Source: AR12 sp036265915 | Lineage (GTDB): Bacteria > Methylomirabilota > Methylomirabilia > Rokubacteriales > CSP1-6 | NCBI GenBank assembly: GCA_036265915.1 | Contig: DATAOC010000029.1 | Coordinates: forward strand, 88,258 to 152,257 | DNA length: 64,000 nt | Reading direction: 5' to 3' | In this document: positions 34,896-41,320 of the stretch, piece by piece | Layout: each line of letters begins with the position of its first letter | Numbering within the stretch: position 1 is the first letter of the stretch | The notes under the pieces: generated by a model | Told to the model about the DNA's origin: nothing | Seen by the model: the letters and a program-made list of their open reading frames with translations, nothing else | Databases searched by the model: none | Translations under genes and position numbers: made by a program

Positions 34896-36125
34896 ATGGC
34901 GACAGTCACCAGTGCGGCTCCAGCGGTCGGCGACGACAAGGAGCTGCTGATCTCCGGTAGCGAGGCGGTGGCCGAGGCGCTGGCCCTGGCCGACCTCGAC
35001 GTGGTCACCGCGTACCCCATCCGGCCCTATGACACGGTCATGCAGGCCATCGCCAAGAAGATCGCGAACGGCCAGCTGGTCGCCGAGTACATCGTGGCCG
35101 AGGGCGAGCACAGCCAGTTCGAGATCGTCAAGCACGCCTCGACCGTCGGCGCGCGCGTGTTCTGCGGCTCCTCCGGCGTGGGCTGGATGTACGCGATGGA
35201 GTGCCTGGTGGTGACGCCGCCGCTGCGCGTGCCGATGGTGGCGCTCGTCGGCAACCGCGCGCTCGACGATCCCGGGGCCTTCGGCGTGGAGCACAACGAC
35301 GCGCTCGTCGTGCGCGACCTCGGCTGGATGCTGTGCTGGATCGACACCTCGCAGGAAGCGCTCGACACCACGCTGATCGCCTATCGCGTCGCCGAGGATC
35401 GTCGGGTGTTCCTGCCGCTGGCGATCTCCGCTGACGGCGCGTTCCTCACGCATTCGCAGGCGCTGACGCTGGTGCCGCCGAAGGAGAAGGTCGACCGCTT
35501 CCTGCCCCGCTACGACCGCGGCGACCTGCTGCTGCATCCGGACAATCCGATCACGGTGGCCCCGCAGGCGAACGAGGACTGGGTCATCGAGATCCGCCGA
35601 CAGAACGACGAGGCGATGAAGCGCGCCTACGGCGTGATCGAGGAAGCCTACGCCGACTTCCGGCGCGTCTTCGGCCGCGGACCCGAGAATCCGTGGTTCG
35701 AGAGCTACATGCTCGACGATGCCGAGATCGTCCTGGTCGGGATGGGGACGATCTCGCTGCCGATCAAGGTGGCGATCCGCGAGCTGCGGAGCAAGGGCAA
35801 GAAGGTCGGCCTGCTGCGCCTGCGGTGGTTCCGGCCGTTCCCGACCGAGCAGGTCGTGACCGCGCTGTCGCGGGCGCAGGCCATCGGGGTGATCGACCGC
35901 GACTATTCGTTCGGCTCGCCGTTCGCCTCCGGCGTGGTGGCCAACGAGATCCGCGCGGCCATGTACAACGCGCCGCGCCGGCCGCCGCTGCTGAGCTTCA
36001 TCTCGGGCCTCGGCGGCCGCGAGGTGACGCTGGAGGACGTGAACCAGGCCGTCGAGATGTGCTACGGCGCGGCGAACGCCGGGAAGTCGGACGCCAAGAC
36101 GCACTGGCTCGGCGTACGGGAATAG
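34896..36125 (+). CDS. Oxalate oxidoreductase-like, alpha subunit
   Basis: This 409-residue alpha subunit combines the pyrimidine-binding domain I and the following domain II of pyruvate-type oxidoreductases. The usual YPITPSS motif is replaced by YPIRPYD with R43, and R121 (VGNRALDDPGAFG) plus D124 and F129 follow. Allowing for 12 extra N-terminal residues, R43, R121 and F129 fall at the positions I recall for R31, R109 and F117 of Moorella oxalate oxidoreductase, which hold the second carboxylate of oxalate. The glutamate for ThDP activation is in VAEGEHSQFE. It lies 9 nt after the gamma-delta gene. Substrate inferred from these residues. Confidence 0.87.
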   Translation: MATVTSAAPAVGDDKELLISGSEAVAEALALADLDVVTAYPIRPYDTVMQAIAKKIANGQLVAEYIVAEGEHSQFEIVKHASTVGARVFCGSSGVGWMYAMECLVVTPPLRVPMVALVGNRALDDPGAFGVEHNDALVVRDLGWMLCWIDTSQEALDTTLIAYRVAEDRRVFLPLAISADGAFLTHSQALTLVPPKEKVDRFLPRYDRGDLLLHPDNPITVAPQANEDWVIEIRRQNDEAMKRAYGVIEEAYADFRRVFGRGPENPWFESYMLDDAEIVLVGMGTISLPIKVAIRELRSKGKKVGLLRLRWFRPFPTEQVVTALSRAQAIGVIDRDYSFGSPFASGVVANEIRAAMYNAPRRPPLLSFISGLGGREVTLEDVNQAVEMCYGAANAGKSDAKTHWLGVRE

Positions 36126-36139
36126 GAAAGGACACGCTC

Positions 36140-37165
36140 ATGGCGGAGACCTTCAGCAACGCGACGCAGGTCCTCGAGCCGTTCCGCGGCATCAAGCGCG
36201 TGACCATCGAGGAGTACTTCACCTCCGGGCATCGCACCTGCCAGGGCTGCGAGTCGGCCCTGGTGATGAAGCTCATGGTGAAGGCGGCCGGGCCGCGCAC
36301 GATCGTCCTCGGGTCCACCGGGTGCATGTACGTCGCGAACACGACGTACTACACGACGCCCTGGGTGGTGCCGTGGATGCACACGCAGCTCGGCTCCTCG
36401 GGCTCCGCGGCGCTGGGAACGGCGGCCGGCCTCAAGGTGCTCATGCGCAAGGGCAAGATGAAGAGCGAGCCGATCAACGTCATCGCGTTCTGCGGCGACG
36501 GCGGCGGCGCCGACATGGGCGTCGGCGCCATCTCGGCGACGCTGACGCACCGCGAGTACAACTCGCTGATCCTGCTCTACGACAACGAGTCGTACGCGAA
36601 TACGGACATCCAGCTGTCGGGCATGACCCCGTACGGCGCCAACACGACGTTCAGTCCGCCCGGCAAGGTGAAGCGCCTGATCCACACGCGCTGGAAGAAG
36701 AACATGGCGGGGATGATGGCCGCCGGGCATCCGGAGTGCCGCTACGTGGCCACCGTCTGCGCCTCCTACGCGGTCGAGATGATGAACAAGGTCCGCCGCG
36801 CGCTGACCATCGGCGGCCCGACCTTCATCCACTCGCTCGACCCGTGCCCGAAGGGCTGGGACTACGATCCGATGCTCTCGCACGAGCTGGGCGAGCTGGC
36901 GATCGAGACGGGCCTGTTCCCGCTCTACGAGATCGAGGACGGCGTGCTCAAGTACTACGGCAAGACGAAGGCGATCGTGGACGGTCGCGCGCGCAAGCCG
37001 GTCCGCGAGTATCTTCTCAAGCAGGGGCGCTTCGCCCACTTCACCGAGGAGGACCTGGGGTACTTCCAGGCCAAGGTCGACGAGATGTGGGACAAATGGG
37101 AGATGCCGGGCGTGATTCCCTTCAGACGGCTGGACGTCGCGCACGCGGCGCTGGACGTGAAATAA
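36140..37165 (+). CDS. Oxalate oxidoreductase-like, beta (ThDP/4Fe-4S) subunit
   Basis: A 341-residue beta subunit holding ThDP and the proximal cluster. C34 and C37 (HRTCQGCES), C62 (STGCMYV) and the Cys of LDPCPKGW are the four cluster ligands. The ThDP-magnesium motif is GDGGGADMG ending in LLYDNESYANT. It completes the three-gene enzyme, whose partners lie immediately upstream. GGAAAGGA precedes ATG 36140. A strong terminator follows 37 nt after the stop. Confidence 0.92.
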   Translation: MAETFSNATQVLEPFRGIKRVTIEEYFTSGHRTCQGCESALVMKLMVKAAGPRTIVLGSTGCMYVANTTYYTTPWVVPWMHTQLGSSGSAALGTAAGLKVLMRKGKMKSEPINVIAFCGDGGGADMGVGAISATLTHREYNSLILLYDNESYANTDIQLSGMTPYGANTTFSPPGKVKRLIHTRWKKNMAGMMAAGHPECRYVATVCASYAVEMMNKVRRALTIGGPTFIHSLDPCPKGWDYDPMLSHELGELAIETGLFPLYEIEDGVLKYYGKTKAIVDGRARKPVREYLLKQGRFAHFTEEDLGYFQAKVDEMWDKWEMPGVIPFRRLDVAHAALDVK

Positions 37166-37175
37166 TTTTCGGGTG

Positions 37176-37194
37176 CCGGTGAGCGGCTCACCGG
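37176..37194 (+). repeat. Small hairpin ahead of the terminator
   Basis: CCGGTGAG (37176-37183) pairs with CTCACCGG (37187-37194) over a 3-nt loop; it may protect the 3' end of the oxidoreductase mRNA or just stand in tandem with the terminator. Confidence 0.5.
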
Positions 37195-37201
37195 TGAGGT
37201 G

Positions 37202-37240
37202 ACGGGGCCAGACGCCAGTGGCGTCTGGCCCCGTTTTGTT
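37202..37240 (+). terminator. Strong rho-independent terminator
   Basis: A perfect 15-bp stem (arms 37202-37216 and 37220-37234, loop AGT), including GGGGCCAGACGCC, is followed by TTTGTTTTT. It ends the oxidoreductase transcript before tctC, so the transporter genes need their own promoter or read-through. Confidence 0.95.
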
Positions 37241-37283
37241 TTTCGGCTGCCGCGCTGCGTTGCACGCTCGCCCACGCGGAGCA

Positions 37284-37301
37284 GTGAGGGCGCGCTCTCA
37301 C
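37284..37301 (+). promoter_or_regulatory. Palindrome upstream of tctC (possible operator)
   Basis: GTGAGGGCGCGCTCTCAC is an 18-bp inverted repeat with one mismatched pair. It lies 18 nt before the tctC start and overlaps the leader. Binding protein unknown; a local mRNA hairpin is the alternative. Confidence 0.35.
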
Positions 37302-37319
37302 CGTCGAGAGGAGGCGTTG

Positions 37320-38297
37320 ATGGTCAACGCGTTGAAATACGGCCTGCTGCTGCTGCTCGCCAGTCCGCTTGCGCTCGCCTCGCCGGCCGCCGCCTGGGAG
37401 CCGACGAAGCCGATCGAGTTCATCGTCCCGGCCGGGACCGGAGGCGGGGCCGATCAGATGGCACGCCTCATCCACGGGATCGCGGAGAAGCACCGCCTGG
37501 CGCCGCGGCCGATCATCGTCGTGAACAAGTCGGGCGGCGCCGGCGCCGAGGGGTTCTTGCACGTCAAGGCCAAGAAGGGCGACGCGCACACCATCATCAT
37601 CACGCTATCGAACCTCTTCACCACGCCGCTGCACACCGGCGTGCCGTTCACCTGGCGTGACCTCACCCCGGTCGCCCGGCTCGCGCTGGACGAGTTCGTC
37701 CTCTGGGTGAACGCGGAGACGCCGTACAAGACGGCGCGCGAGTATCTCGACGCGGTGAAGGCCAAAGGCGGCAGCATGAAGATGGGGGGCACCGGCTCCG
37801 CGCAGGAGGATCAGATCATCACGATCCTCGTCGAGCAGTCCCAGGGCGTGAAGTTCACCTACGTGCCGTTCAAGGGCGGCGGCGAGGTGTGCGTGAACCT
37901 CGTCGGCAAGCACATCGACTCGACCGTGAACAATCCGATCGAGTGCGTCAGTCACTGGAAGGCCAACCGTGTGCGGCCGCTGGCGGTGTTCGACGCCGAG
38001 CGGCTCGCCGTCGGCGAATGGAAAGACATCCCGACCGTCAAAGAGGCGCTCGGCGTGGATCTGCAGTACCTGATGCTGCGCGGCATCTTCGGCGCCCCCG
38101 ACATGCCGAAGGAGGCGGTCGACTGGTACGTCGGCTTCCTGCGCAAGGTCACCGAGACGCCGGAGTGGAAGAAGTACATGGAGGAGGGCGCGCTGAAACC
38201 GGCGTTCCTGACCGGGCCCGAGTACGTGAAGTGGGTCGAGCAGAACGAGGCGTTGCACAAGGACCTCATGACGAAGGGCGGATTGCTCAAGAAATGA
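37320..38297 (+). CDS. tctC: TctC-type substrate-binding protein
   Basis: A 325-residue periplasmic solute-binding protein of the tripartite tricarboxylate transporter family. Signal peptide: LLLLLASPLALASPAAA. The TctC signatures are FIVPAGTGGGADQMARLIH, VVNKSGGAGAEGFLHVK and YVPFKGGGEVCVNLVGKHID. These proteins capture carboxylates such as citrate, tartrate or aromatic acids. The location directly after the oxalate-oxidoreductase-like operon suggests that enzyme's substrate as ligand. The start is ATG 37320 with AGAGGAGG. Stop overlaps tctB as ATGA. Confidence 0.93.
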   Translation: MVNALKYGLLLLLASPLALASPAAAWEPTKPIEFIVPAGTGGGADQMARLIHGIAEKHRLAPRPIIVVNKSGGAGAEGFLHVKAKKGDAHTIIITLSNLFTTPLHTGVPFTWRDLTPVARLALDEFVLWVNAETPYKTAREYLDAVKAKGGSMKMGGTGSAQEDQIITILVEQSQGVKFTYVPFKGGGEVCVNLVGKHIDSTVNNPIECVSHWKANRVRPLAVFDAERLAVGEWKDIPTVKEALGVDLQYLMLRGIFGAPDMPKEAVDWYVGFLRKVTETPEWKKYMEEGALKPAFLTGPEYVKWVEQNEALHKDLMTKGGLLKK

Positions 38298-38758
38298 CGC
38301 GGACGATCGACCTGGTGACGGCCGGGGCGTTGCTCGTCGTCGGCCTCGTCGTCGTTGGCGACTCGCTGCGCCTCGGGGCCGGCTGGGGAAGCGACGGTCC
38401 GCAGAGCGGATTCTTCCCGTTCTGGCTCGGCACCGTGCTCGGGTTGACGGCGTGCGCGCTCCTCGTGCAGGCGTGGCGCCGCGCCGCCACCACCCGATTC
38501 GTCAGCCGTGAGCGGCTGAAGCCGGTCCTCATCGTCCTCGTGCCGGCGATCGGGCTGGTCCTGCTGACGCATCTCATCGGCTTCTACGTCGCGTCCGCGC
38601 TGTACCTCGGCGTCTACATGCGCGCCGTGGGCGCGCACCGCTGGTCCACCGTCATCCTCCTCGCCGTCGGCATCCCGGTGGCCACGTTCATCATCTTCGA
38701 GCAATGGTTCCTCGTCCCCATGCCGAAGGGACCGCTCGAGGCCTGGCTCGGCTACTGA
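38294..38758 (+). CDS. tctB: TctB-type small membrane subunit
   Basis: A 154-residue protein with four predicted membrane helices (LVTAGALLVVGLVVV, FWLGTVLGLTACALLV, VLIVLVPAIGLVLLTHLIGF, WSTVILLAVGIPVATFIIF), as expected of TctB. GFFPFWLG is the typical family motif after helix 1. Translationally coupled to tctC (ATGA). Confidence 0.9.
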   Translation: MTRTIDLVTAGALLVVGLVVVGDSLRLGAGWGSDGPQSGFFPFWLGTVLGLTACALLVQAWRRAATTRFVSRERLKPVLIVLVPAIGLVLLTHLIGFYVASALYLGVYMRAVGAHRWSTVILLAVGIPVATFIIFEQWFLVPMPKGPLEAWLGY

Positions 38759-38759
38759 C

Positions 38760-40280
38760 GTGGGCATCGAGAACCTGTTCCTGGGATTTCAGGTCGCCAT
38801 CACCCCCTTCAACTTGCTCATGGCCGTGGTCGGCATCACGCTCGGCACGATCATCGGCGTCTTGCCCGGTCTCGGCGGCGCCAACGGCGTGGCCATCCTG
38901 CTGCCGCTCACGTTCACGATGCCGCCGACGTCGGCCATCATCCTGCTCACGTCGCTGTACTGGGGCGCGCTCTTCGGCGGCGCGATCACGTCGATCCTCT
39001 TCAACATTCCCGGCGAGCCGTGGTCGGTGGCGACGACCTTCGACGGCTATCCGCTGGCGCGACAGGGGCGGGGGGGGCAGGCGCTCACCGCCGCCTTCAC
39101 CTCCTCGTTCGTGGGCGCCCTGTTCTCCATCATCCTGATCACGCTGTTCGCCCCGGTGCTGGCGGAGGTCGCGCTCAAGTTCGGGCCGCCGGAGTTCTTC
39201 GCAATCCAGCTGCTGACATTCTCGAGCTTCATCGGGCTCGGCGGCGGCGACCCGCTCAAGTCGCTCGTGTCCGTCCTGCTCGGCTTCATCCTGGCCGCGG
39301 TCGGCCTCGACATCGTCACCGGCCAGCTGCGGCTGACGTTCGGCGTGACCGACCTCATGAAGGGCTTCGACTTCATCATCGCGGTCATCGGCCTGTTCGG
39401 CATCGGCGAGATCTTGTTGTCGGTCGAGGAGGGGCTCACCTTTCGAGGCGCCGCCACCGGCATGAACCTGGGCGTGGTGCTCGACACCTGGAAGATCCTG
39501 CCGCGCTACTACCGGACGTTCGTCCGCGGCTCGTTCATCGGGTTCTGGATGGGCTTCAAGCCGGGAGGCGCGACGCCGGCCTCGTTCATGAGCTACGCGT
39601 TCGCCAAGCGCTTCAGCAAGCATCCGGACCGGTTCGGCCACGGCGAGCTGGAGGGCGTGGTGGCGCCCGAGACCGCCGCGCACTCGGCCGGCGTGGCCGC
39701 GATGCTGCCGATGCTGACGCTCGGCATTCCCGGCTCGCCCACGGCCGCCGTCATGCTGGGCGGCCTCATCATCTGGGGACTGCAGCCCGGGCCGCTGCTG
39801 TTCACGGAAAAGCCGGACTTCGTGTGGGGCCTCATCGCGAGCATGTACACGGGTAACATCATCGGCGTGCTGATGGTGCTGGCCTTCGTCCCGTTCTTCG
39901 CCGCGATCCTGAAGATTCCGTTCGCGATCCTCACCCCGTTGATCGTCGTCGTGTGCGCGATCGGCGCCTACGCGGTCCACTCCAGCATGATCGACGTCTG
40001 GTACATGCTGATCTTCGGCGTGATCGGCTACGTGTTCAAGAAGCTGGACTATCCGCTGGCGCCGCTCGTGCTGGCGCTCGTGCTCGGCGATCTGGCGGAG
40101 AACGCGCTGCGGCAGAGCCTCATCATGTCGCAGGGCTCGCTCGGCGTCTTCGTGACCCGTCCGATCGCCGGCGCCATCACGGCTGTCGCGCTATTCTTCC
40201 TGCTCATGCCGGTCCTCACCCCGTGGTGGCGCCGCTACCGTGCGGTGCCGGCGGCGCCTGCCGCCCGCCGGGAGCGCTGA
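38760..40280 (+). CDS. tctA: TctA-type large membrane subunit
   Basis: A 506-residue permease of about 12 helices. TctA motifs are present: GITLGTIIGVLPGLGGANGVAILLP near the N-terminus and the second copy TLGIPGSPTAAVMLGGL, the two inverted substrate-loop repeats. It starts with GTG 38760, 1 nt after the tctB stop. With TctB and TctC it forms a secondary, binding-protein-dependent carboxylate importer. Confidence 0.95.
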   Translation: MGIENLFLGFQVAITPFNLLMAVVGITLGTIIGVLPGLGGANGVAILLPLTFTMPPTSAIILLTSLYWGALFGGAITSILFNIPGEPWSVATTFDGYPLARQGRGGQALTAAFTSSFVGALFSIILITLFAPVLAEVALKFGPPEFFAIQLLTFSSFIGLGGGDPLKSLVSVLLGFILAAVGLDIVTGQLRLTFGVTDLMKGFDFIIAVIGLFGIGEILLSVEEGLTFRGAATGMNLGVVLDTWKILPRYYRTFVRGSFIGFWMGFKPGGATPASFMSYAFAKRFSKHPDRFGHGELEGVVAPETAAHSAGVAAMLPMLTLGIPGSPTAAVMLGGLIIWGLQPGPLLFTEKPDFVWGLIASMYTGNIIGVLMVLAFVPFFAAILKIPFAILTPLIVVVCAIGAYAVHSSMIDVWYMLIFGVIGYVFKKLDYPLAPLVLALVLGDLAENALRQSLIMSQGSLGVFVTRPIAGAITAVALFFLLMPVLTPWWRRYRAVPAAPAARRER

Positions 40281-40282
40281 CC

Positions 40283-41017
40283 GTGGCCGAGGACCTCCGC
40301 CGCCGCGGCGACGACGCGATGGGCATCGCCCCGATCAAGTCCACCCGCATCTATCAGGAGATCGTGCGGCAGGTGAAGGCGATGATCGCCGAGGGCCGCC
40401 TCAAGAGCGGTGACCAGCTGCCGCCCGAGCGCGATCTGGCCGAGAAGTTCGTCGTCAGCCGCACCTCGGTGCGTGAGGCCCTGCGCGCACTCGAGAGCCT
40501 CGGGCTGGTGGAGATCAGGCCAGGCGAGGGCACGTTCGTGCGCGAGGTCTCGGTCGAATCGCTGATCGAGCCGCTCGCCCTCGTGATGCTCTCCCAGCGG
40601 GAGGCGATCAGCGAGCTGTTCGAGGCGCGCCGGATGATCGAGCCGGCGCTCGCTGCGCTGGCGGCGCGGCGGGCCACGCCGGAGGACGTCCACGAGATGG
40701 AGCGCATCCTCGAGGCGCAGGCCAAGGAAGTCGCGGCCGGCCGCACCGGTCTCGAGCAGGATGCGGAGTTCCATGCGGCCGTGGGCGCCGCCGCACACAA
40801 TCGGGCCATCACGCGCATCGCGCACGCCGTGATGGATCTGCTGCGCCAGAGTCGCGAGGACTCGCTCAACACGCCGGGACGTCCGGAGCGCTCGCACAAC
40901 GACCATCGCCGCCTGCTCGCCGCCATCCGCGCGCGCGACGAGGCAGCCGCCCGCCACGCCATGACTGACCATCTCGAGGCCGTGGAAGCGCTGGTGCTCG
41001 GCAAGAGCGTGCCTTGA
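40283..41017 (+). CDS. FCD-domain GntR-family regulator (FadR/PdhR type)
   Basis: A 244-residue regulator. The N-terminal winged helix is RIYQEIVRQVKAMIAEGRLKSG followed by PPERDLAEKFVVSRTSVREALRALE, and the wing GLVEIRPGEGTFV. The C-terminal FCD domain has metal-ligand candidates D/H in LEQDAEFHAAVGAAAHN and in SHNDHRRLLAAI. FCD regulators bind carboxylic acids. GTG 40283 has GGGAG upstream; ATG 40319 is an alternative. It follows tctA by 2 nt and is the likely ligand-responsive regulator acting on the operator at 33627-33639. Confidence 0.92.
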   Translation: MAEDLRRRGDDAMGIAPIKSTRIYQEIVRQVKAMIAEGRLKSGDQLPPERDLAEKFVVSRTSVREALRALESLGLVEIRPGEGTFVREVSVESLIEPLALVMLSQREAISELFEARRMIEPALAALAARRATPEDVHEMERILEAQAKEVAAGRTGLEQDAEFHAAVGAAAHNRAITRIAHAVMDLLRQSREDSLNTPGRPERSHNDHRRLLAAIRARDEAAARHAMTDHLEAVEALVLGKSVP

Positions 41018-41042
41018 CGGCCCTCGGGCCGGCCGGTAAACT
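41014..41042 (+). promoter_or_regulatory. Strong sigma70-type promoter of the leader/attenuator
   Basis: TTGACG (41014-41019, overlapping the end of the regulator gene), a 17-bp spacer, and TAAACT (41037-41042). The predicted start is near 41049, only about 3 nt before the leader ATG. Confidence 0.7.
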
Positions 41043-41051
41043 CGGACAACG

Positions 41052-41129
41052 ATGAGCGCCACGTCGCGGATTCTGCCGCTCGGGCTAATTCTGGGGCTGC
41101 GAGGCCTGCCCGGAGCGTCCGCGACCTAG
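41052..41129 (+). CDS. Leu/Ile-rich leader peptide (25 residues)
   Basis: A 25-codon frame, ATG to TAG, with the core ILPLGLILGLRGLPG: six Leu and two Ile residues. The codons include CTA and two ATT, unusual in this G+C-rich DNA, as expected for control codons. It is practically leaderless relative to the promoter at 41014-41042, and is followed by paired hairpins. I interpret it as the sensor peptide of a branched-chain amino acid attenuator, consistent with ilvBNC and leuB downstream. Confidence 0.65.
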   Translation: MSATSRILPLGLILGLRGLPGASAT

Positions 41130-41141
41130 ACCGCGCGGAGC

Positions 41142-41209
41142 GCCACGGGCAGGAGCACCGCCCGTGGCATCGAATCGAATCGGGGCCACGGGTGGAGCGA
41201 CCCGTGGCC
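41142..41209 (+). promoter_or_regulatory. Attenuator with mutually exclusive hairpins
   Basis: Four arms are visible: 1, GCCACGGGC (41142-41150); 2, GCCCGTGGC (41160-41168); 3, GGCCACGGGT (41184-41193); 4, ACCCGTGGCC (41200-41209). Arms 1:2 and 3:4 pair perfectly; 2:3 can pair over 9 bp (one G-U), so an antiterminator and a terminator exclude each other. The leader stop lies 13 nt before arm 1, so classical ribosome masking of arm 1 is not obvious; the exact mechanism is uncertain. Confidence 0.65.
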
Positions 41210-41219
41210 CTTTGCTTTT
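41183..41219 (+). terminator. Attenuator terminator hairpin
   Basis: An 11-bp stem (41183-41193 with 41200-41210), loop GGAGCG, then TTTGCTTTT. It terminates the leader transcript unless the 2:3 antiterminator forms, and may also end read-through from the regulator gene. Confidence 0.85.
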
Positions 41220-41247
41220 CCGGAGGGGGGCAGTGATGTCGGTGCAA

Positions 41248-41277
41248 TTGACAGGCGTGCGGGATATCCAATAGAAT
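41248..41277 (+). promoter_or_regulatory. Near-consensus sigma70 promoter of ppdK
   Basis: TTGACA (41248-41253), 18-bp spacer, TAGAAT (41272-41277), so transcription would start near 41284, downstream of the attenuator. The ppdK message would then have a leader of about 37 nt. A three-codon frame ATGAGCCCATGA overlaps the ppdK start. Confidence 0.75.
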
Positions 41278-41320
41278 CGAAAGACTTTTTTGGCCATCCC
41301 GACGCGGAGACCATGAGCCC

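Noticed and set aside
33681..36104. 807-residue minus-strand open frame
   Set aside because: Antisense to the oxidoreductase gamma-delta and alpha genes; a product of G+C-rich codon structure.
33678..37165. Ordinary pyruvate:ferredoxin oxidoreductase
   Set aside because: Fused gamma-delta subunit and YPIRPYD in place of YPITPSS argue for an oxalate-type enzyme; kept as the main alternative.
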